Below, piece after piece: positions 7,271 to 14,400 of a stretch of DNA of 20,786 nt (position 1 is the stretch's first letter; every line of letters starts with the position of its first letter). Origin of the DNA: DATLEX01 sp035525045. Its GTDB lineage: Bacteria > Acidobacteriota > Thermoanaerobaculia > Gp7-AA8. The position numbers were made by a program, and so were the translations under genes. Below the pieces are notes generated by a model. That model was not told the origin of the DNA, searched no databases, and saw only the letters and a list, made by a program, of their open reading frames with translations. The DNA lies in assembly GCA_035525045.1 (NCBI GenBank), contig DATLEX010000019.1:1-20786 (forward strand). Direction: 5' to 3'.

Positions 7271-7320
7271 CTTCACTCCCGCTCCCCACGGCTGCACGCG
7301 CTCTTCACACCCGTTGCACC
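7271..7320 (+). promoter_or_regulatory. Array of 11-bp-spaced repeats before response regulator
   Basis: On the plus strand, 7-mers begin at 7271 (CTTCACT), 7282 (CTCCCCA, weak), 7292 (CTGCACG), 7303 (CTTCACA) and 7314 (TTGCACC), with steps of 11, 10, 11 and 11 bp. They point toward the response regulator start at 7360 and share a CTTCAC core with the receptor and porin boxes. Autoregulation of the regulator is a reasonable inference; the array is more degenerate than the other two boxes. Confidence 0.42.
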
Positions 7321-7359
7321 CGATCGTGGACGTGCGCGACGAACACTTGCACACGTTCC

Positions 7360-8037
7360 ATGAGACGCGTGGCGGTGATCGATGACGACGCTTCCTTCGC
7401 CCGGCGCGTGCGGAGGCTCTTCGAGCCGCATGGGTGCGAGGTGGAGTGGCACACCGCCTCGCCCGCGGCGATGGCCGCGGTCTGCCAGCGCACGTTCGAT
7501 CTGCTCTTCATCGACGTCTGGACGCGCGCCGACGGCCTGGATCTGTGCCGCCGCATACGCTCGGAAGCGCTGACCGGCGGCGTGGCCATCATCGCCGTGA
7601 CGATCGATGCCGCGGTTCACGTGGAGGCGCTCTCAGCCGGCGCCGACCAGTCCGTGGTGAAGAGGGCGAGCGACCGCGAGATCGTCGCCCGGGCGCATGC
7701 CGTCCTCCGGCGCGCCGCGAACGGTCTCGGCGAGACGGCCGCGTACGCCGACCCGACTCTGCGAATCTTTCCCGAGACGATGCGTGTGCTCCGCTCCGGC
7801 GAGCAGATCCGCCTGTCGAAGGGGGAGTCGGAAGTCCTGGCCCTTCTCATCCGCCACGCGCCGGCGGCCCTATCGGTGGGGCGCATCCGGGCGGAGCTCT
7901 CCGGGCCCGGGCCCGTCAGTCGCAGTGCCATCGAGGCGCGGCTGAAGAGCCTGCGGCGCAAGATCGGAAAGGAGATGATCACCAACCGGATCGGCTTCGG
8001 GTACTCGTTCAGCGCGCCGCGACAGCCGGGGGTTTAG
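7360..8037 (+). CDS. OmpR/PhoB-family response regulator
   Basis: The 225-residue protein has a receiver domain (1-118): acidic pocket D8-D9-D10 (VIDDD), phospho-acceptor D52 (LLFIDVW), T81 (IIAVTID) and K101 (SVVKRAS). The residue after K101 is Arg where Pro is usual. Residues ~130-218 are an OmpR-type winged helix (QIRLSKGESEVLALLIRH, the recognition helix around SRSAIEARLKSLRRKIG, and the GFGYSF hairpin). The ATG at 7360 starts exactly at the receiver strand MRRVAVIDDD; upstream in-frame codons to 7225 cross regulatory repeats and are not credible. It is divergent from the TonB-receptor operon and convergent with sixA. A dedicated kinase is not adjacent; the large kinase at 11442-15698 is the nearest candidate. 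Control of the Pho-box-like promoters nearby is inferred. Confidence 0.88.
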   Translation: MRRVAVIDDDASFARRVRRLFEPHGCEVEWHTASPAAMAAVCQRTFDLLFIDVWTRADGLDLCRRIRSEALTGGVAIIAVTIDAAVHVEALSAGADQSVVKRASDREIVARAHAVLRRAANGLGETAAYADPTLRIFPETMRVLRSGEQIRLSKGESEVLALLIRHAPAALSVGRIRAELSGPGPVSRSAIEARLKSLRRKIGKEMITNRIGFGYSFSAPRQPGV

Positions 8038-8044
8038 TGAGGCC

Positions 8045-8109
8045 GGGGGTGGAGTCGGGGGTGGGGGTGGGAGTGGGGTCGGGCACGGGCTCGGACACGG
8101 GAAAGGGGG
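8045..8109 (+). repeat. G-rich repeat tract with G-quadruplex potential
   Basis: The 72-bp gap between the convergent response regulator and sixA is nearly all G tracts on the plus strand: runs of 3-5 G begin at about 8045, 8057, 8063, 8069, 8075, 8081, 8087, 8099 and 8105. Short spacers such as T, AGT, TC and CAC separate them, with imperfect GTGGAGTCGGGG-type units. The spacing fits G-quadruplex formation in the regulator transcript or the plus DNA strand. It lies where a terminator would be expected and may act as one. Confidence 0.65.
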
Positions 8110-8652
8110 CTACTCGGTCTCGGCGAGCTTGCGCAGGATCCGCGGCGAGAGGAGCCACTCCAGCACGGCCGTGCCGTCTCCGAAGAGCCGGACGCCGTAG
8201 CACCCTCCCTTCTTCAGCTCGAAAGGGCGGGCGGCGGTCAGCCCGACCAGCTCCATCAGGTTGTCGCTCAGGTTGGTCTCGTGCCCGACGACGATCACCC
8301 GCCGCTCCTTGATCCCGGCCAGGAACTCGAGGAACTCGGCCGGACTCGTGCCCGGGATCAGCACGTCGCTGGTCTGCACCTTCACCCGCGAGCGGTAGCC
8401 CTTGGAGACCCACAATGCCGTCTGCACGGCGCGCAGGAGCGGACTGGCATAGATCACCTGTGCCTTGGGGAAGGCCCGCTCCAGGCCGCGAGCGATCTGC
8501 TTCATCCGCGCGTGGCCTTCCGGCGTGAGGCTCCGATCCTCGTCGGCTTTCCCTTCGGCCGGGTCCTCGGCGATGCCGTGGCGAAGGAGCACCAGGAAGC
8601 GCTCCCGCCTCCCTTCTTCCTCGTCGTCCTGCATCTCTCTGCGAACGCCCAC
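8110..8652 (-). CDS. sixA: SixA-type phosphohistidine phosphatase
   Basis: The 180-residue histidine phosphatase has the catalytic RHG motif at 24-26 (FLVLLRHGIAED), the SixA-like DEDRSLTPEGHARM segment, a second phosphate-binding Arg at R74 (ASPLLRAVQTA), and the second catalytic His at H124 (VIVVGHETNLSD). SixA enzymes dephosphorylate phosphohistidine, for example on HPt domains or PTS proteins, in the cytoplasm. The start used is the GTG at 8652, preceded by GAGGTGA and lying 3 bp after the ppx stop; an ATG at 8634 is the alternative and would drop six residues. Tight coupling to ppx suggests a shared phosphate-related role, though the true substrate could be another phosphoester. The SixA length and lack of extra domains fit well. 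Confidence 0.85.
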   Translation of the reverse strand: MGVRREMQDDEEEGRRERFLVLLRHGIAEDPAEGKADEDRSLTPEGHARMKQIARGLERAFPKAQVIYASPLLRAVQTALWVSKGYRSRVKVQTSDVLIPGTSPAEFLEFLAGIKERRVIVVGHETNLSDNLMELVGLTAARPFELKKGGCYGVRLFGDGTAVLEWLLSPRILRKLAETE

Positions 8653-8655
8653 TCG

Positions 8656-8662
8656 TCACCTC
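8656..8662 (-). promoter_or_regulatory. Ribosome site that fixes the sixA GTG start
   Basis: GAGGTGA on the minus strand overlaps the ppx stop codon (TGA at 8656-8658) and ends 3 nt before the GTG at 8652. It favours GTG over the internal ATG at 8634 and indicates coupled translation of ppx and sixA. Confidence 0.55.
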
Positions 8663-10203
8663 GCCAGCTCGAACCGCGTCTTGCGTCCGAACACCTTACC
8701 GAAATATTTGGCCTTCTTCAGCGCCGATTCCATTTCCACCTCCGCGTCACGGCGCGGCCGCATCCGGAAGGAGACCGCCTCGTCCTCCAGCTCGACGGCG
8801 ACGTCGCGGATGGCCGTGTGCCGGCTGCGATCGAGGGCGTCGGCCAGGCGAAGGATGGCCGAGAGCTTCTCCACGACGGCCTGCTGCGCCCCCGACAACT
8901 GCGCGAAGTTGTCGTCGTCTTCATGGGGCGTCGACTTCCGGTGATAGCGGGCCACGTTGGCGATCAGCGCGACCTGGTCGGCGGTGAAGCCGCGCAGTCC
9001 GGCATGGCTGATCAGGTAATAGGAGTGCTTGTGATGCTTCTGATAGGAGACGTGCCGGCCGACTTCGTGGAGGAGGGCGGCGTACTCGAGCAGCTCGCGC
9101 TCGCCGGTGCGGAGCATGTGCAGCTCCTCGGTCTGATCGAAGATGCGCAGCGCGAGCCGGGCCACGTGACCGGCATGGGTCAGATCGACGCTGCTCCGCT
9201 CGGCCAGGGCCATGACCGACGACCGGCGCACCCCGCCGGCGGTGGTGTCACGCCCCCCCTCGCGCATCTCGTCGAGGGCCTTCTGCACGATGCCTTCCCG
9301 CAGCGCGGCATCGCAGGCGCGGATCTGCTCGATGCGCAGGCCGTCCATCACCTGCTCGAGGACGAGGGCCCCGGCCACGATCGTGGCGCCCCGCCGGTCG
9401 TCGAAGCCGGACGTGCGCGCGCGCTCCTCCGCCGAGAGCGGAGCGAGCCTCTCGATCAGCTCGCCGAGCCTGACCCGGCTCAGCCAGGTCAGCCCGGAGG
9501 CGACGCCGGCGCCGCCGTTCTCTCCCTCTGCCCGGGCCAGTGAGGCGAGGGTGACGATCGTGCCGGAGGTGCCGACGGTGAAGTCGAAACCGAGCCTGGC
9601 GATCCGGGTCAGGGTCTTCTTCGACGATTTCCTGATGAACCGGCGGCATTCGTCGAGCGACGTCTCTCCGGCCGCCTGCTCGAGGCCGAACCGCTGCGCC
9701 ATGCGCAGCGCCCCCAGCGGCTCGCTGGACGTGAAGAACACCTCCGACGATGTGCCGACGATCAGCTCCACGCTGCCGCCCCCGATGTCGATGGCCAGGG
9801 CGGTGCCGCCATGGAAGTCGACCGCGGAACGGACGGCACGATAGATGTAGTCCGACTCCTCTTCTCCCGAGATGATCCGCAGCCGGATCCCGGCGGCGCT
9901 CTCCACGGCGGAGAGGAAGCGCCGGCGGTTCGGCGCCTCCCGCACCGCGCTGGTGGCGACGGCGATCACCTCCGATGCCTTCCAGCGCCGGGCGATCTCG
10001 GCCATACTCTTCAGCGTGGCCACGCCGCGCTCGATGGCTGCATCGGTCAGCGGCCGCCCCTCCAGACTGTCCCGGCCGAGCTGGACCATCTCCTTTTCCC
10101 GGTCGATGATGCGGTATCCATGGCGCTGCGCCTCCACCACGATCATGTGGATGGAGTTGGTACCGGCGTCGATCGCGGCGATGCGGACAGGAGTCTTGGC
10201 CAT
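8656..10203 (-). CDS. ppx: Exopolyphosphatase / pppGpp phosphatase (Ppx/GppA)
   Basis: The 515-residue protein has the two-lobed ASKHA phosphatase core: DAGTNS (12-17) for phosphate binding, SGEEES (112-117) holding the catalytic Glu, and DIGGGS (139-144). The C-terminal region (~325-470) is the HD-like domain of long Ppx proteins (HAGHVARLALRIF, LLHEVGRHVSYQKHHKHSYYLI). There the motif reads HE rather than HD, as is usual in the Ppx family. It removes terminal phosphates from polyphosphate and may also hydrolyse pppGpp. The start at 10203 (MAKTPVRIAAIDAGTNS) puts the first phosphate loop at the normal distance; the frame extending to 10308 overlaps the porin end. A TACAAT -10 lies upstream. 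It is followed at once by sixA and preceded by oprP, and forms the breakdown counterpart of ppk1 at the left edge. Confidence 0.93.
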   Translation of the reverse strand: MAKTPVRIAAIDAGTNSIHMIVVEAQRHGYRIIDREKEMVQLGRDSLEGRPLTDAAIERGVATLKSMAEIARRWKASEVIAVATSAVREAPNRRRFLSAVESAAGIRLRIISGEEESDYIYRAVRSAVDFHGGTALAIDIGGGSVELIVGTSSEVFFTSSEPLGALRMAQRFGLEQAAGETSLDECRRFIRKSSKKTLTRIARLGFDFTVGTSGTIVTLASLARAEGENGGAGVASGLTWLSRVRLGELIERLAPLSAEERARTSGFDDRRGATIVAGALVLEQVMDGLRIEQIRACDAALREGIVQKALDEMREGGRDTTAGGVRRSSVMALAERSSVDLTHAGHVARLALRIFDQTEELHMLRTGERELLEYAALLHEVGRHVSYQKHHKHSYYLISHAGLRGFTADQVALIANVARYHRKSTPHEDDDNFAQLSGAQQAVVEKLSAILRLADALDRSRHTAIRDVAVELEDEAVSFRMRPRRDAEVEMESALKKAKYFGKVFGRKTRFELAR

Positions 10204-10216
10204 GCGCGGCGAAACG

Positions 10217-10222
10217 ATTGTA
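10217..10222 (-). promoter_or_regulatory. Candidate -10 element of ppx-sixA
   Basis: TACAAT on the minus strand lies 13 nt before the ppx ATG at 10203, in the 55-bp gap after the porin. No good -35 is visible. It suggests ppx-sixA can be transcribed apart from the porin. Confidence 0.4.
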
Positions 10223-10241
10223 CGCCGCGACCTCCCACGCC

Positions 10242-10257
10242 CCGCGGCCGGCCGCGG
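10242..10257. terminator. 16-bp GC palindrome after porin gene
   Basis: CCGCGGCCGGCCGCGG is a perfect palindrome directly after the porin stop codon (10259-10261 on the minus strand). It could fold as a short terminator stem or 3'-end stabiliser separating oprP from ppx. No T tract follows, so termination is uncertain. Confidence 0.4.
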
Positions 10258-10258
10258 C

Positions 10259-11353
10259 TCAGAAGCTGTACTGGTAGCGGATGGTCCAGACGTCGTCAGG
10301 CGGGTCATCGACCTGCAGTCGCGGCTGCTCGTGGGCGATCATCACCTTGCTGTTGCGGTCCCAGTGGAAGGTGTACGCTCCTCCGAGCGTGCGCGTGGCG
10401 TTCCCCCGCAGCGTAGTGTCGGGATCGTACTGGTCGAGGCGAAGGGCGAACTGATGCCGCGTCCCCACATTCTGGATCGCGTAGAAGTACCACCCGGCCA
10501 CGTCCGCCGCGCGCGCCAGAGAGACCGGCGTCCCCGGCGCCGGAGGCTGCACGCCGCGGATGGACTCGCCCCGCACGCGGAAACCGGGGAGGGGCGTGGT
10601 CCACTGGAAGTCGACGCCGGTGCGCTGCTTGTCGAACTCCCGGCCCGGCGTGAGGCCGCCGAGCGAGACCAGCTCCGCGCCGCGATAGAACGACGCCCCG
10701 AAGGCAAATCCGCCTGACGAGTAGCCGGCCCGGCCCACCAGGTCCTTCCGCTTGTTGAAGTCGAACGGCTGCGTCGTGCCCGTCCCGTTCACGAGCGCCA
10801 GACGGTAGTTCATTTTCCCGGAGAACCCGATGCCGGAAAGCATCAGACCGCGATCGTGCTCGCCGGGGAAGAGCGTCCTGATCATCCGGGAGTACTCCGG
10901 CAACTCGCGGTCGTTCGACGAGTACATCACCTCGAAGCCGAAGGGCCAGATGAACTGCCCCGCGGTGAGGGTGTGTCGCCACGCCGTCCACGGCTCGGTC
11001 AGCTCCATGTAACCATCCTTCAGCGCGGCGCCGGAGCTGGAGAGATCGGGCTGAAGAACGAAGCGTGAGACCGGGCCGGCCTGGTAGGTGAACTTGATCC
11101 GCCCGCGGCGGACGGAGAACTGGTCGAGGTTCCGGGTCCCGGCCGGACCGGTGGTCTCGTCGACCGACCGCTCGTCGTGGACGTACTGCGCCTGGATGTA
11201 GCCGCCGATGCGGAGACGGCTGAAGAAGTCGAGCGTTTTTCTCACCCGCTCGATCTCTTCGCGCAACTCCTCCTCCTTCGGCTCAGCGGACTGGGCCATG
11301 ACGCCGGCCGGGACGAGCGCGAGGAGTCCCATTACGAGCACAGTCATCTTCAT
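10259..11353 (-). CDS. OprO/OprP-type phosphate-selective porin
   Basis: The 364-residue protein starts at the ATG at 11353 with a signal peptide (MKMTVLVMGLLALVPAGVMAQ). A short acidic coiled coil (EPKEEELREEIERVRKTLDF) is followed by a beta-barrel that fits the Porin_O_P family: RIGGYIQAQY, the hallmark FSVRRGRIKFTYQAGPVSRFVLQPDLS, GYMELTEPWTAWRHTLTAGQFIWPFGFEVMYSS and ELPEYSRMIRTLFPGEHDRGLMLSG. It ends in the C-terminal aromatic YQYSF expected for barrel assembly. Such porins form phosphate- or polyphosphate-selective trimers. An ATG at 11347 would only trim two residues. The promoter region holds an exact direct repeat resembling a Pho box, and ppx-sixA lies downstream. Anion specificity is inferred from family and context. 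Confidence 0.88.
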   Translation of the reverse strand: MKMTVLVMGLLALVPAGVMAQSAEPKEEELREEIERVRKTLDFFSRLRIGGYIQAQYVHDERSVDETTGPAGTRNLDQFSVRRGRIKFTYQAGPVSRFVLQPDLSSSGAALKDGYMELTEPWTAWRHTLTAGQFIWPFGFEVMYSSNDRELPEYSRMIRTLFPGEHDRGLMLSGIGFSGKMNYRLALVNGTGTTQPFDFNKRKDLVGRAGYSSGGFAFGASFYRGAELVSLGGLTPGREFDKQRTGVDFQWTTPLPGFRVRGESIRGVQPPAPGTPVSLARAADVAGWYFYAIQNVGTRHQFALRLDQYDPDTTLRGNATRTLGGAYTFHWDRNSKVMIAHEQPRLQVDDPPDDVWTIRYQYSF

Positions 11354-11397
11354 GCCCGGCAGTTTCGGCGGACGATGAGGAGCAGCCCGGCACCCGG

Positions 11398-11415
11398 CGT
11401 AAAGTTCGCGTAAAG
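11398..11415 (-). promoter_or_regulatory. Pho-box-like direct repeat, porin promoter
   Basis: Read on the minus strand this is CTTTACG-CGAA-CTTTACG: an exact 7-bp direct repeat at an 11-bp period, ending 44 nt before the porin ATG. It sits in the 88-bp gap between the sensor kinase and the porin. It matches the TonB-receptor box (7213-7230) at 12 of 14 repeat positions. Confidence 0.65.
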
Positions 11416-11441
11416 AGCAGACCAATCCGGCATGCGTTTCC

Positions 11442-14400
11442 TCACGCGAGATCGACCATCGGCAGGATCATCGTGAACGCGGAGCCCTCCCCCTCATCGC
11501 TCTCGACGGAAATCGATCCGGCGTGCGCCTCCACGATCGCCCTGGCGATGTAGAGGCCGAGCCCGAGGCCGCCGTAATAGCGGCTGGAGACGTTGCGGGC
11601 GCGATGGAAGCGCTCGAAGAGCTGGGGAATCTCGTCGCGCGGAATGCCGATGCCGTGGTCGATCACCGCAGTCTCCACGCTGCCCTCGGCAACGCGGACG
11701 ATGACGTCGATCTCCGTCGGCTCCGGCGAGTACTTGATGGCGTTGGAGAGGAGGTTGTCGATGACCTGGCGCATCCGGTCGGGATCGGCGTTGACGATCG
11801 TTTCCTCGGCCTCCCGGGCGAAGTTGATGATCCGGCCGGGATTCTGGACGCGGAAGGCCGACGCCCGCCTCTCGATGAACTCGATCCAGCGGATCGGCTG
11901 CGGATGGATCTGCAGGCGGTTGGTCTCGATGCGGGAGACGTCGAGAAGCTCGGAGATCAGGCCCATCATCCGGTCGATCTCGCCGAGGACCGCGGTCAGA
12001 TAGGTCGAGCGCTCCTCGGACGGGAGATCGTTGACGGTCTGGGCCAGAAGTTGCGTGTAACCCTTGATGGTCGTCAGCGGCGTTCGCAGCTCGTGCGAGG
12101 CGACGGAGAGGAACTCGTCCTTCTTCCGGTCGAGCTCCTGCAGGCCGGTGATGTCGCGCATGACCAGGACCGCACCGACGATCCCGTTGCTCTCGATCGG
12201 CGCCACGGCGATGGAGAGGTCGATGTCCTTGCCGGTGATCAGGTGGCGGGCCATGACCAGATAGTCGGGGATGGTCTCGCCGCGGAGCGCACGCGTATAA
12301 GGAAAGTCCTCCCGCGGGACGGGACGGCCATCGGGATAGCGGAGGCTCAAGGCCGCGAACGAGCCGTGCTCGACGGCCTCGGTCCGGGACCCGAGCCCGA
12401 ACATCGTCAGCGCGGCCTGGTTGACGTCCACGACGATGCCGTCCGAGTCGTAAACCCACAGACCGTCGACCATCGAGGAGAGAATGGAGTCGAGGCGGGC
12501 CGACCTCTCCGCCATCATGCGGGCCAGGGCCTCGACCTCGCGGGTGGCGCGGACCTGCTCGGTCACGTCCTGGATGAGGACGGTCAGGCTCTGGGTGATC
12601 CCGGAGAACCGGCCGCGCGACGCGGAGATGATCCGATTGATGTAACCGGGGTTCTCCGACGGGCCGATCTGCAGCGCCTCGTCGAAGCGGGTCTCGCCCG
12701 ACTCGGCGACCTGCTTGAGGAGCTTCTCGAAACCGGGGATCACGTCCTCGGCGCCGAGCCCGATGACCTTGGCATCGGCGTCGATGTTTCCGTGCTCGGC
12801 GGCGAAGTCCATGAAGCGGACGTTGGCCAGCTCGAACCGCAGCTCGTCGGCGGAGATGACGGCGATCCCGATCGGCGCCGACTCCAGGACCGCTTCCAGC
12901 CGGACGCGGGCGTCGACTTCGCGGCGGGCCAGGTCCTCGGCCGCGCGGTGCCCTTCCAGCGAGATCCGCGTCAAGCGGTTGATGTGGCTGGCCGCACCGA
13001 TGCGCTCGGCGACCGCCTGCGCGAACTCGAGGTCCTCCGCATCGAATTTGCGGCGGGAGTCGGACTGGGAGATCACCAGGGCTCCGATGCGGTCGCCGTA
13101 CGACTCGATCGGGCAGGCGATGAGACTCTCTTCCTGCAGCGCGGCGATGATCTCCTTCTCCTCCGGCGTCCGTCCGAAGTCGGTCACGGCCTCGCCCCGC
13201 ACATCCGAGTAGAGAAGGGGCCGCCCGATCTGGAAGACCGTGCCCGGGAGCCCCTCGCCCGGATGATAGGGGTTTCGGGCGACGTGCTCGCGCAAGTGCT
13301 CGAAGGCCGCCGCCCGGGGGCCGGCGGCGGCCAGGCCGGCGAGCATCAACTCGCTCGTGCCCGGCTGATACATGAAGAGCTGGGCCGCGCCGCCGACGGC
13401 GTGGGCGATGCGGCGGGCCTGTTCGTCGAGCTCTTCGAAGAAGGACTCGACGGCGATCGACTCCAGTCCAAGGCCGGCCAGGCACTCGGCACGCCGCCGC
13501 CGCCACGCCTCGCGCTCGGCATCGAGACGCTCCTCCAGGACCTGCTCGGTGACGTCCTGGACCAGGACCGTCACGCTCTGCGTGACGCCCGAGAAGCGCC
13601 CTCGAACGGCCGAGATGATCCTGTTGACGTATCGCGTTCCGCCGGGGCCGCTGATCTCCAGCGCCTCCTCGGCGCGCGGCTCTCCCGACTCGGCGACCTG
13701 CTCGAGGATGCTCTCGAAATCGGGAATGACCTCCTCGGCGCGCAGGCCGACCAGCCGCGAGTCGGAGGGGATCTTGCCATGGTGGATGGCGAAGTCGATG
13801 AAGCGGGCGTTGGCCAGCTCGAATCGCAGCTCGTCGGCGGAGACGACGGCGATGCCGATGGGGGCGGTCTCCAGCACCGCTTCGAAACGGACCCGGGCAT
13901 CGACCTCATGCCGGGCCAGCTCCTCGGCCGCGCGATGCCCATCCTGCGAAACGCGCGTCAGCTGATGGATGTGACTCGCCGCCCCGATGCGCTCGGCCAC
14001 CGACTGCGCGAACTCCAGATCCTCGGTGTCGAAGTTCCGCCGCGGATCCGACTGCGAGATCACCAGCGCCCCGATCCGCTCCCCGTATGATTCGATCGGG
14101 CAGGCGATCAGGCTCTGCTCGCGCATGGCCGCCTTGATCTCCCTTTCCTGCTCGTCCCGCGCGAAGCCGATCACCGCGTCCCCGCGGATCTCATAGAAGA
14201 GCAGGGGGCGCCCGATCTGGAACACGGTACCGGGCAGACCCTCGCCCGGCCGGTGGGGGTGCTCGGCAAAATACTTCCTGAATTCGTCCGCGTCTTGAGC
14301 GGTCGAGGCGAAGCCGACCAGGTCCAGCGTCCCGGTGGCGGGGTGATAGAGGTAGACCCGGACGGTTCCGGCTACCGCCTCGGAGATCCGGCGGGCCTGC

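Noticed and set aside
7167..7289. Upstream extension of the TonB-receptor frame
   Set aside because: It would bury the signal peptide and the Pho-box-like repeats inside coding sequence.
7225..7359. Upstream extension of the response-regulator frame
   Set aside because: The receiver domain begins at 7360; the extra 45 residues have no fold and cross the repeat array.
8281..9543. 420-residue open frame opposite sixA and ppx
   Set aside because: Spans the antisense of two well-supported genes; no domain seen.
11523..14090. 855-residue open frame opposite the sensor kinase
   Set aside because: Composition (Asp/Gly/Arg/Leu-rich, no domains) and exact antisense register mark it as a GC-driven shadow of the kinase.
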